Shown here in pieces: positions 17,259 through 25,042 of a stretch of 64,000 nucleotides of DNA; the first letter of the stretch is position 1; each line of letters opens with the position of its first letter. Source of the stretch: Enterovibrio baiacu (GTDB lineage Bacteria > Pseudomonadota > Gammaproteobacteria > Enterobacterales > Vibrionaceae); assembly GCF_004120195.1 (NCBI RefSeq), contig NZ_SCHN01000009.1, positions 94,801 to 158,800 on the forward strand. The letters are read 5' to 3'. The notes beneath the pieces were generated by a model, which was given only the letters and a program-made list of their open reading frames with translations, did not search any database and was not told the origin of the DNA. The position numbers were made by a program, and so were the translations under genes.

Positions 17259-18845
17259 TTACTTAAAGTCCATTTGGCTGATGAAGTAATTGCGCTCAAA
17301 CGGATCAAACGCGAAGCCTTGAACACGGCTGTTTACCGCGGTGTGCTGGCTATAACTGGAAATAGGCAGCACGGGGTAATCTTCGTGGATTGCTTTCGCG
17401 ACGTGTTGGCTCAGTACCGTGCTTCTTGCTGTGTCGCGGGTTTGCATGAGCTCTGCGATGGCAGCATCTACCTCGGCGTTTTCCCAGTTCATGGTGCCCC
17501 AATCGCCCCCACCGTTAGAAAAATCGGTACTGATGATAGGAAGAGGGTCTGCAATGAAGCCAAAGTTACGTGCAATCAGCGCCATCTCGAGCGAGCCGTC
17601 TGCGTGCCCTGCGGGGATCATGCTTGAGTTGGTAATATCGACAATCAAATCCACGCCAAGCTCCGCCCACTGTGCTTGAATCGCTGTTGCGACGGTGGCG
17701 AGCTCAGGGCGATCGGCATAGGTGATTAATCGAATTTGGAAAGGTTTGCCATCACGGGTGAGTTTTCCATTCTCGTCGGCTTCCCAGCCCATTTCTGTGA
17801 ATAGTGCTTTGGCTTCAGCTTGGTCAAACTCATCATTCGGCAAATCTGCTATATACCATTGAGACATCGAACTCGGCATGATTTGTGCGGTTTCAGACCC
17901 TTCTGCGCTCAACACGTTTTTCGCAATCGCCGCACGGTTTATTGCCATGCTCAGGGCTTTACGTGCACGCACATCATCAAGGAAAGGATGCCCGTTGTTG
18001 AGTTTTACAAACAAGGTGCGGGGGATAAGGTTGCTGTGAACGTCAACGTCTGTGGTTTCAGCCAATTGCGGGATCATGGCAGGGGCGAGGGTAAACACAA
18101 TGTCAGCCTCACCGGATTTGGCTTGAAGAATACGGCTTTCAGGACGGTGCCCTGTCAGGTAGGTTGCGAACGTGATGTTGGCGTTGTCGCCCCAATAGTC
18201 GCCAAACTTCTTCACGGTTAGCTTGTGTGGCGGTTCGAAGCTTTCCATCTGGTAAGGGCCCGTGCCATAGAGCGTCGCAACCTCTCCGGCCTCGTTGTAA
18301 GAAGCAGGCGCAATGATGGCCGTCGAATAGTTAGTAAGAAGGGCGGGAAAGGCAACGTAAGGTTCGCTCAAATGAAATTGGATTTGGTTGTCACCCAGCG
18401 CTTTGATGCTTTCAATCGAGGCTTTTTTCAGCGTACCGTGCTTTTTCAAGGCGTTGTTAAGACTGTCCACAACGGTGTTTACGTCCATCGCTGTCCCGTC
18501 ATGAAACACCACGCCATCTTTCAGCGTAAGTATCCAATCCAAGCCATCCACGCTTACGCGCCACTCCGTTGCTAAGCCAGACGTGATTTCGCCTTTCTCA
18601 TTCACATTCAACAAGGTTTCGATAACTTGCATGCGGGTGAGAATGTAGCCTTGTTTGGAGGGATCGAGGCTTGAGATTTCCCAAGGTCCACTGATGGATA
18701 AGGTGTTTGATTTTTCAGGAGTGACGGTTGAAGGTGTCTGCATGGAGAACCACGCAGCAATGGCAGCAATAATGATCGCGCCATAAACGAACAATCGAAC
18801 AGTTTTTTTCTTTTTTGCCACATCGGCGTATGAGATATCAGTCAT
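17259..18845 (-). CDS. SBP_bac_5 family substrate-binding protein (peptide/nickel/opine type)
   Basis: 528 aa. An N-terminal membrane anchor (RLFVYGAIIIAAIAAWF, about residues 17-33) without a lipobox, preceded by a cytoplasmic tail with KKKK, suggests the receptor stays tethered to the inner membrane. The mature SBP_bac_5 fold shows ISGPWEISSLDPSKQGYILTR, LATEWRVSVDGLDWILTLKDGVVFHDG, YGTGPYQMESFEPPHKLTVKK-DYWG and RKALSMAINRAAIAKNVL. Related proteins bind nickel chelates (NikA), staphylopine-metal (CntA) or peptides. Together with the upstream Zur box the best inference is a zinc chelate or zinc-linked peptide. Not shown by sequence alone. Confidence 0.88.
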   Translation of the reverse strand: MTDISYADVAKKKKTVRLFVYGAIIIAAIAAWFSMQTPSTVTPEKSNTLSISGPWEISSLDPSKQGYILTRMQVIETLLNVNEKGEITSGLATEWRVSVDGLDWILTLKDGVVFHDGTAMDVNTVVDSLNNALKKHGTLKKASIESIKALGDNQIQFHLSEPYVAFPALLTNYSTAIIAPASYNEAGEVATLYGTGPYQMESFEPPHKLTVKKFGDYWGDNANITFATYLTGHRPESRILQAKSGEADIVFTLAPAMIPQLAETTDVDVHSNLIPRTLFVKLNNGHPFLDDVRARKALSMAINRAAIAKNVLSAEGSETAQIMPSSMSQWYIADLPNDEFDQAEAKALFTEMGWEADENGKLTRDGKPFQIRLITYADRPELATVATAIQAQWAELGVDLIVDITNSSMIPAGHADGSLEMALIARNFGFIADPLPIISTDFSNGGGDWGTMNWENAEVDAAIAELMQTRDTARSTVLSQHVAKAIHEDYPVLPISSYSQHTAVNSRVQGFAFDPFERNYFISQMDFK

Positions 18846-18908
18846 GAGTGTGCCTAACGTATTCCTTTAACGTTATAAAAAATGGGGAGTAATGATTGTG
18901 TCAGAACG

Positions 18909-19196
18909 TTATGAAAATGGCGGGGAGCGCATTCTTGGGGTGCAACTCTCGCTGAGAAACGCGGTTCCATGTTCGGGCGTGTCGAGCACTTCAAGAACGA
19001 TAGTCGGGGGGATCGAAGTAGACGCGTAGATCACCGCATGATGAATGGAATCAAAAACCGTGCAGTGGTGTGTTGCGTGAAAATCTTCAGATGTATCGGC
19101 TTCGTGGTACAAAGAAACAGCATTTAACCCCAGAACTAAAATAAGGAGTAAAAATGCACAGCGCGCAGATGCTGTAACACAATGAAAAACGGGCAC
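18909..19196 (-). CDS. small His-rich membrane/exported protein (DUF2946/CopL-like), probable metal binder
   Basis: About 95 aa if GTG 19196 is used (GTGAAG lies about 8 nt upstream); the ORF also extends to a TTG at 19250, but that start lies outside the Zur palindrome and the reading frame runs through it. One hydrophobic segment (ARCAFLLLILVLGLNAVSLY) is followed by a His/Asp/Cys-rich part (YHEADTSEDFHATHHC, FDSIHHAVIY, PEHGTAF, ESCTPRMRSPPFS). The C-terminal R-x-P-P ending and His-rich exported body recall small DUF2946/CopL-like proteins seen beside metal genes. It is 63 bp upstream of the importer genes on the same strand, so it probably leads the operon. The start codon is uncertain. 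Confidence 0.6.
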   Translation of the reverse strand: MPVFHCVTASARCAFLLLILVLGLNAVSLYHEADTSEDFHATHHCTVFDSIHHAVIYASTSIPPTIVLEVLDTPEHGTAFLSESCTPRMRSPPFS

Positions 19197-19213
19197 AACA
19201 CCAACTTCACGTG

Positions 19214-19246
19214 AACACGAATTGTTATAATATAACAATTCGTGTT
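19214..19246 (-). promoter_or_regulatory. Zur box (zinc-uptake regulator operator)
   Basis: Perfect 33-bp palindrome: AACACGAATTGTTATA (19214-19229), central A, and its exact reverse complement (19231-19246). Its centre GTTATAATATAAC matches the gammaproteobacterial Zur consensus as I recall it (GTTATANTATAAC in E. coli znu/zinT promoters). It lies immediately upstream of the His-rich gene and the ABC operon on the minus strand. Zinc-loaded Zur should repress there. A second, shorter palindrome GATAATTGTTATC lies at 19259-19271. Confidence 0.82.
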
Positions 19247-19474
19247 TCAACTTTAAACGATAATTGTTATCAACTTCGTTTTGTCTAATATCTTATACGC
19301 ATTCAAAGAAATGAGGCGATTAAGACGCAATTCCCACCCTACCCAAACCGCGATTATTTCCGTGTGGTCTTAGGATTGAGTAACCCCTGTAAACTAAATT
19401 GGGTTAGCGTTAACAATGCGCGTATCGCTTGCTGAGAAAGCGAGTTTGTTCAATGGATTGATAAGGATATCCAG

Positions 19475-20146
19475 ATGTTTGGTGACACGCTTTCTGCTGC
19501 GTTTTGGTTTACGTTTCGGCACAAAATGGCGCTTTTACGCATTACCATTATCCCCATTTTGATTTCAATTTTACTGCAATTGGTCGCGATTGAATTGCAA
19601 AGCGAATCGTTCAGTTATTCAGTGATATTCATTGAGGCAATTCTGAGCTCAATCATCGCGATAAACGTTCACCGTGTTGTGCTGGAAGGAGAAGAGTCGG
19701 TACCGACGTGGGGGCGTTTCAAGATTGGTAAGATAGAGCTATGGTTTTTGGCCCACTATCTCAGTCTTTGGTTCGCGGTGTATGCGGTCTTCTTGTTAGC
19801 CCCCTTTATTGGTGCGCTTGTTGGTGTGCTTGCGATTATCGGGGGGATTCTTGCATGCCGCCTCTGCCTCGTGTTTCCAGCCATTGCTCTCGGCAAAGCC
19901 GTGTCATTCCCATATGCATGGAATCTGACAGCGCAGCGAACTTTCTACATGCTCTGCGTCGTCGCAATAGCACCGCTGATTTTTAGCTTCTTCTTAATCC
20001 CTCTGGGACTTCTCGGTGTTCCTGATGCGATCTTTACCTTTTTTAGTCATGTCATCACGATAATTGCGGTTGTCACGTTGTCATTCGCTTATCAGAAGTT
20101 AAAGGAAGGGCCTAAGCCTGTGGACAAAGGTGCTGACCCATCATAG
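19475..20146 (+). CDS. polytopic inner-membrane protein, 223 aa, unknown
   Basis: ATG 19475 with AAGGA 7 nt upstream. Five or six hydrophobic segments (about 16-38, 46-62, 90-135 as a pair, 155-180, 185-205), and a charged C-terminal tail ending in GADPS. The overall pattern (N-terminal FWFTFRHKMALLRI, conserved P in helix ends) resembles small YciC-like multi-pass proteins, but I cannot assign the family. It is divergent from the Zur-box operon and 229 bp from the box, so zinc control is possible but unsupported. Confidence 0.7.
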   Translation: MFGDTLSAAFWFTFRHKMALLRITIIPILISILLQLVAIELQSESFSYSVIFIEAILSSIIAINVHRVVLEGEESVPTWGRFKIGKIELWFLAHYLSLWFAVYAVFLLAPFIGALVGVLAIIGGILACRLCLVFPAIALGKAVSFPYAWNLTAQRTFYMLCVVAIAPLIFSFFLIPLGLLGVPDAIFTFFSHVITIIAVVTLSFAYQKLKEGPKPVDKGADPS

Positions 20147-20223
20147 TCATTTAAGGAGAATGATGAAAACCCCGCCTTGTGTGGAGTTTTGTTGGATTGG
20201 CTGTATTTAAATAAAAGGACTTT

Positions 20224-21807
20224 ATGTTGGCTAGTTTAAAATTATTGCTTGTTAGTTTTTCGATATTGTTTTTTCTAAGTGGATGTAAGCTTATACCAGA
20301 GCCAGATCCAAGTGTGGAAATAAAAAGTCAAGGTGTACTTGTCGCTTCGTTTAATTCACCTTTGTCTGTAGGCATAGAAATAGAAAGAGATGATGGTAAA
20401 TCATACTTCCTTACAACGGGTCATGATGTAAGGAAGAGTAAAAACATTTGGCGGTGGGTTGAGCCTGGAAGCTATAGAATAGCAGCATTACTTGTTCAAA
20501 CAGTACTTACTCTAGATAGCGTTGAGCTTAGAAAGGATGCATTTCTACCATTTGAAGTTAAGACGGGGGGAATTACTGATCTTAATACCTTGGTCCCTTT
20601 AAGCTTAGGGGGGGAAACGTATTCACTTCTTTCTTTACCTCGAGAGCAAGATTTTACGCCAAAAGTCATTTCAGATAACGTAGACTTATTTAAAAATGCG
20701 CCGAAAGTATCTTGGACATCATCGAATAAACCTGTCGTCGTTGGAAAGATTGAGTATGGTTCGACAGGGCAAGGCTTGATTGCAGATCTCATCGTTGATT
20801 ACGAGAAGGAATCGCAACGAACGAGAGCTTCAGGTGTTTTTCGTGAAGGAAAAGATCACTATGATACGCTTAAAAAATACCAGCACTATCTCCCTGTAAC
20901 TGGCGCTATCGCTTCAGGAAAAGACGGTAAAGATTATATTGGAACCTATTTTGGTAAGATTAAAGTTTGGGGTGATAGAAAAAGTAACCCGTCGATTATT
21001 GATACCGGTTCAATACATGCTGTTGTTGCGTTAGATATCTCAGAGAATAACCATATTTATGCCGCATTAGACTCCGGTGTTGTTATTGTGTCCCCTGATG
21101 GTGGTGATTCATGGAATGAGATGTTTAGATTGAATTCTGATGAGATGATCTTTGACATAAAAGAAATTAATTCGAAAATTTATATTGGTGCATGGAAGCC
21201 TGCGGCGGGTGAGGCTTTTGATAAATATAGGGCTAATGCCAGTGTAAAACCTAATGTTTCTTTATTTGAATATGACAATCAGAAAATTAACACGTTAGTA
21301 TCTGTGGAAACTGACGCTATCTATGCTGCGAGTTTTAATCCTACGCTTATCAATAATAACAACGAAATTTATATTGCTTTCCCAGGTGATAACTTTGTGA
21401 AAGTGGACATAAATAGTAGAGTTTCAACGCAGAGTAAACTGTTAGATGATCTGCATGGTATGGCATTACACAAAGACGGAAGTATGACGATGTGGCTGCC
21501 TGCTGGAATATTTTCTGATAGCTACAAAAGCACAGATCTAGGCACCACCTGGCAAGAAGTTGACATTCCAGCAAACCCTCTTTATTTAGGGTATAACGCT
21601 TATGGGGATTTAATTCTCTGGAACCAGAGAGATTACCAAAAAATCAATCTCAATAAGTTCTTTAATGGTGAATGGCAGCTTGTAACCCAATCGCCTCAGG
21701 GCTGTGTAAGATTGCTCATGAATGACGATGGATTAAGAGCTTACTGTGCGACAAGCACTGGTCTTGTTCGTGAGTTCTACAAAGGAGGCTGGGGGCGAGC
21801 TTTCTAA
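20224..21807 (+). CDS. Asp-box (BNR-like) beta-propeller lipoprotein, probably acquired
   Basis: 527 aa from ATG 20224 with AAGGAC at 3-nt spacing. Signal peptide with lipobox LSGC (Cys 21), so an outer- or inner-membrane lipoprotein. Two clear Asp-box motifs, SPDGGDSW and STDLGTTW, and repeated blade-like strands suggest a sialidase/BNR-type propeller without visible catalytic residues. Base use is markedly more AT-rich than neighbours (many AAA, TTT, ATA and AGA codons), which points to horizontal acquisition. Function unknown; a surface-binding role is plausible. Confidence 0.72.
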   Translation: MLASLKLLLVSFSILFFLSGCKLIPEPDPSVEIKSQGVLVASFNSPLSVGIEIERDDGKSYFLTTGHDVRKSKNIWRWVEPGSYRIAALLVQTVLTLDSVELRKDAFLPFEVKTGGITDLNTLVPLSLGGETYSLLSLPREQDFTPKVISDNVDLFKNAPKVSWTSSNKPVVVGKIEYGSTGQGLIADLIVDYEKESQRTRASGVFREGKDHYDTLKKYQHYLPVTGAIASGKDGKDYIGTYFGKIKVWGDRKSNPSIIDTGSIHAVVALDISENNHIYAALDSGVVIVSPDGGDSWNEMFRLNSDEMIFDIKEINSKIYIGAWKPAAGEAFDKYRANASVKPNVSLFEYDNQKINTLVSVETDAIYAASFNPTLINNNNEIYIAFPGDNFVKVDINSRVSTQSKLLDDLHGMALHKDGSMTMWLPAGIFSDSYKSTDLGTTWQEVDIPANPLYLGYNAYGDLILWNQRDYQKINLNKFFNGEWQLVTQSPQGCVRLLMNDDGLRAYCATSTGLVREFYKGGWGRAF

Positions 21808-21821
21808 TTTAAAAGTTAAAG

Positions 21822-21846
21822 GATGAGGAGGGATGACCTCCTCATC
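21822..21846 (+). terminator. hairpin after the Asp-box lipoprotein gene
   Basis: Perfect 10-bp stem GATGAGGAGG (21822-21831) / CCTCCTCATC (21837-21846), 15 nt past the stop. The following bases are only modestly T-rich, so it is a weak terminator candidate. Confidence 0.5.
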
Positions 21847-22010
21847 GTTACTTTCAGTGTTGAACCTGTTCGCGGGTGTTCAAAGCCTTAACAATACTAC
21901 CCGCCATATTCTCGCCACAATTGATCACCACATTGCCAGCCTGTGACTTCATCGGTTTGGTTTAATGTTCTCTCGACGATCACTTAATCCTCTCCATGCA
22001 AGGAAGACCC

Positions 22011-23498
22011 ATGACAGAATTAATCTTCGGGCTGTTTGCCCTCTTGCTTATCGCTGTGTTTGGTTTTGGTGCCTTTATTCTCGTGAAAACAGGACTGAAC
22101 CGAATGAACATAAATCTCGATATCCCTGAAATGCAGGCCCGCAGTTCATTGCTATTAAAAGGCGTGCTGGCGCTGACCCTTTGTTTGCTCGCGATTGTGC
22201 CGCTCTCAATGGTGCATGACATGGCCAATGAGCGAGAGTATTTGTACAAAGACGTGGTCAATGAAATTGGTCAGTCTTGGGGGAGCGAGCAAACCTTGGC
22301 GGGGCCAGTGCTGGTGCTGCCTTATACCTATGTAGTGATACAGGAAGTGGCGACGGGTGAGGGGGAAGTGAAAGAAGTCAGCGAGCGCAGAACACGCCGG
22401 TATGGCGAGGTGGTGTTCTTGCCGAAAACACTCGATTTAAAAGCGGGGCTGGCGCATGACTTCCGACACCGTGGCATTTATCAATCGCTGGTCTATCAAA
22501 GCAAGATCGAGGGCAAAGCGCAGTTTGATTTCGAGCTTCCCAATATCGCCAACCTTGAAACCTTCCATTTTGATTCCGCACGTTTGGTGTTTGGGTTGTC
22601 GGCTAATAAGGCGATCGACGGTGTAGATATGTTTGAAGTGATTGGGGAAGGAGCAACCTCTAATGCCAGCTTAATGTCTGGCACAGGATTGAGCACGACG
22701 GCGCTAGAAAGAGGCTTTCACCGTCCGGTTTCATTAGCTGAAACGCCGAAGCCGTTTACCCTTGATTTCAAACTTCGCCTCCGTGGCTCGCAGGGAATTG
22801 GCTTTTTACCCTTGGGTGAAAACTCAACAATCCAACTGCATACCGATTGGCCGCACCCGAGCTTCAGTGGCGCACTTCCTTCAGCGAGACACATCAATGA
22901 AGGCGGCTTTTCAGCGGAGTGGGATATCAGTCATTTGAGCCGCAATTACCCGCAGGTATTTGTTGATGATTCGAGCGTCAACCTTGAAGAAGCCAATGCC
23001 TATACACAGCTCTTTGAGCCAAACACACACTACGGAAAAATTGAACGCTCGCTGAAATACGGTCTGCTGTTTGTTGCCCTGACGTTTATCGTATTGATGA
23101 TGTTCGAACTCGGCATGAAGAAGGGCAAAGCGCAAAGTTTGTCGGCACTTCAATACGCCATGGTAGGTGCGGCGATGACGCTGTTTTATTTGGTGTTGTT
23201 AGCGCTTTCAGAACATTTGAGCTTCACCATGGCATTCATGATGGCGGCGAGCATTCCACTGCTAAGCATTCCCGCGTATGTCGGCAGTGCCACGAGAAGT
23301 GTGGGTAGAGGCGTGGTCATGCTGTCTATGCTTGTCGGTTTGTATGCGCTGTTATATTCCATCCTGCGACTTGAAGACTATGCCTTGTTGATGGGCAGTG
23401 GTTTGTTGGTGGCGGTGTTGCTGACCTTGATGTTTATGACGCGAAAGGGGAAGCGGGAAGAGCAGGACCTCGGCCCTAGGAAGAACGAGAGAGGGTAA
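22011..23498 (+). CDS. creD: CreD-family inner-membrane protein
   Basis: 495 aa from ATG 22011 (AAGGAAG just upstream; an in-frame ATG at 21996 is less likely). N-terminal helices about 5-27 and 45-65, then a large beta-rich periplasmic domain with the CreD pattern QTLAGPVLVLPY, VVFLPKTLDLKAGL, and six C-terminal helices starting near KYGLLFVALTFIVLMMFELG. CreD is usually the effector of the CreBC two-component system and affects envelope stress and beta-lactam or colicin tolerance. No creB or creC lies here, so this is an orphan copy. Confidence 0.88.
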   Translation: MTELIFGLFALLLIAVFGFGAFILVKTGLNRMNINLDIPEMQARSSLLLKGVLALTLCLLAIVPLSMVHDMANEREYLYKDVVNEIGQSWGSEQTLAGPVLVLPYTYVVIQEVATGEGEVKEVSERRTRRYGEVVFLPKTLDLKAGLAHDFRHRGIYQSLVYQSKIEGKAQFDFELPNIANLETFHFDSARLVFGLSANKAIDGVDMFEVIGEGATSNASLMSGTGLSTTALERGFHRPVSLAETPKPFTLDFKLRLRGSQGIGFLPLGENSTIQLHTDWPHPSFSGALPSARHINEGGFSAEWDISHLSRNYPQVFVDDSSVNLEEANAYTQLFEPNTHYGKIERSLKYGLLFVALTFIVLMMFELGMKKGKAQSLSALQYAMVGAAMTLFYLVLLALSEHLSFTMAFMMAASIPLLSIPAYVGSATRSVGRGVVMLSMLVGLYALLYSILRLEDYALLMGSGLLVAVLLTLMFMTRKGKREEQDLGPRKNERG

Positions 23499-23565
23499 AG
23501 CAAAAAGCGGGATTGAGATTGTGAGAGGCGAGAAAAAGCAGAAAGAGATCGTGATTAATTAGGGA

Positions 23566-23613
23566 CAGTGTGGTGGTTTTTCTTGCCCTGATTCAGGGAC
23601 TGCCCCCACACTG
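23566..23613. repeat. inverted repeat next to the octamer array
   Basis: cagtgtgg (23566-23573) and ccacactg (23606-23613) flank 32 bp that contain a smaller CCCTGATTCAGGG dyad. Together they form a nested hairpin directly before the octamer array. It may act as a terminator for creD or be part of a mobile REP-like element; I cannot tell which. Confidence 0.5.
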
Positions 23614-23615
23614 AT

Positions 23616-23711
23616 TCGCAATCTCGCAATCTCGCAATCTCGCAATCTCGCAATCTCGCAATCTCGCAATCTCGCAATCTCGCAATCTCGCAATCTCGCA
23701 ATCTCGCAATC
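23616..23711. repeat. tandem octamer array, 12 perfect copies
   Basis: The unit TCGCAATC is repeated exactly 12 times without interruption, then decays into one imperfect copy (to 23721). Such arrays change copy number by slipped-strand mispairing. It is intergenic, 200 bp upstream of the RND adaptor gene, so any effect would be on spacing or transcription and not on reading frame. The whole 23499-23911 gap (413 bp) holds this array, the preceding inverted repeat and the region that must carry the efflux promoter. Confidence 0.95.
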
Positions 23712-23820
23712 TCACGCAATCAAAACACCAGTGGCTGGAATATTTAAAACAGCAAGTTGGGACACTTTTTTTCTAACATAATTGGCAATACTGGCGCGAC
23801 ATTCATTGGTCGGGTTCATT

Positions 23821-23922
23821 ATGTCACTGAGTAAAACCATCATCTTATCCTTACGCCATATCCGCCTCTTCTCGCCGGTTGCCTTGCTGTCGATATTCAA
23901 GGAGGTACCTCATGAAGCGTAA
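23821..23922 (+). CDS. possible 33-codon leader ORF of the RND operon
   Basis: ATG 23821 opens a 33-codon frame (it begins MSLSKTIILSLRHIRLF) that ends at TAA 23920-23922, overlapping the adaptor gene start by 11 bp in another frame. The adaptor ribosome binding site lies inside it. It could couple translation of the pump genes, but it has no evident ribosome binding site of its own and could be chance. Confidence 0.25.
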   Translation: MSLSKTIILSLRHIRLFSPVALLSIFKEVPHEA

Positions 23923-25042
23923 AAAGATTCTTGCGGTTGGTGCTGGGTGTCTCGCGATTTTTTTTGCCTTGGTGATTGTTGACGAACTCGAGCCAGACGT
24001 GCAAAAGGTGAAAGAAAAGCCGCCAGTGTTAGCCCCCGTGTCTGTACTAGACGTTACCCCAAGTGCACATGCATCGAGTTTAACCTTGTTGGCGACAACC
24101 TCGGCGCGCTGGCCTGTGCAGTTGAAAGCTTCCAGCAGCGCCAGATTGGCGTGGCTAAATCCAAACATTGAGCCGGGCATATTGGTGCAGAAAGGCACGG
24201 AGTTAGCACGTTTAAATACCAGTCTGTTGGTATCCAATATGGCGCAGGCAAACAGTGACCTCAAACAAGCGGAATTAAACCTTAAAAAAGCAGAGCATGA
24301 ACAGACGGTAGCATTGCGTATGCTATCGCTCACAAAAAGCTCGCCATTTGCACGAAAGGAGCCTCAAGTTGCTGCTGCAAAAGCAGAATTAAACAGAGCC
24401 AAGCAAGCCTATGAGAGCGCGGATGTTTTGCTAAGAGACGCGAATATTGTTGCACCGTTTGATGCTGTGATCATGCGTCGCAACATCAGTCCGGGAGAAT
24501 GGTTGGTTGCTGGGCAAGTCGCATTTGAATTGGCGGCGAGTGCGTCAATAGATATTGAATTGCCTGTGTCAGAAATGGATTGGCAGAAGGTGCAATCTGC
24601 ATTGATTGTGCCTGAGATTCGCATTGTTGATCGCAGCGCAAATGAATGGCCGGCAGATGTACGCTATGTGTCTCCACAAGCTGATAAAGCAACGCGTCAA
24701 AGAAAGGTGGTGTTATCGGTCAGCTATCCTTACCAGCACGAGCCTCGCCTTCTTCCCAATCAGCAGGTCAGTGTGGTCGTCAATTTGGGGGAGCAACAAC
24801 AGGTTTCTGCCTTGCCGTTGAGTGCGATGACACGCGATGGTTATGTTTGGACGATAGACAAGCAAGATCGCCTGCAAAAAGAGTGGGTCACGCCCGTCGG
24901 GCAAGTTCAAGATAAGGTGTTTGTTCGCTTTGATACTGAGCGGGATAATCCGCGCCGTGTAGTGGCGTATCCGTTGATGTCCATGTTGCCCGGTAAGCAT
25001 GTTTCTCCTCAGCGCTTGAACGTGCAGGAGGTGGCGCAATGA
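23912..25042 (+). CDS. RND efflux periplasmic adaptor (membrane fusion protein)
   Basis: 376 aa from ATG 23912, with strong AAGGAGG at 7-nt spacing. N-terminal anchor KKILAVGAGCLAIFFALVIV, a biotinyl-lipoyl-like segment (SARLAWLNPNIEPGILVQKGTELARLN), an alpha-helical hairpin (SNMAQANSDLKQAELNLKKAEHEQ) and beta-barrel parts. It bridges the RND pump to an outer-membrane TolC-type channel, which is not encoded here. It overlaps the pump gene by 4 bp (ATGA). The hairpin is short, as in Vex/Mex-type adaptors. Confidence 0.9.
   Translation: MKRKKILAVGAGCLAIFFALVIVDELEPDVQKVKEKPPVLAPVSVLDVTPSAHASSLTLLATTSARWPVQLKASSSARLAWLNPNIEPGILVQKGTELARLNTSLLVSNMAQANSDLKQAELNLKKAEHEQTVALRMLSLTKSSPFARKEPQVAAAKAELNRAKQAYESADVLLRDANIVAPFDAVIMRRNISPGEWLVAGQVAFELAASASIDIELPVSEMDWQKVQSALIVPEIRIVDRSANEWPADVRYVSPQADKATRQRKVVLSVSYPYQHEPRLLPNQQVSVVVNLGEQQQVSALPLSAMTRDGYVWTIDKQDRLQKEWVTPVGQVQDKVFVRFDTERDNPRRVVAYPLMSMLPGKHVSPQRLNVQEVAQ

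Noticed and set aside
19259-19271. Fur box GATAATTGTTATC
   Set aside because: The palindrome is too short and lacks the repeat order of a 19-bp Fur box; only noted beside the Zur box.
23616-23711. CRISPR array
   Set aside because: The repeats are contiguous octamers without spacers, and no cas genes lie nearby.
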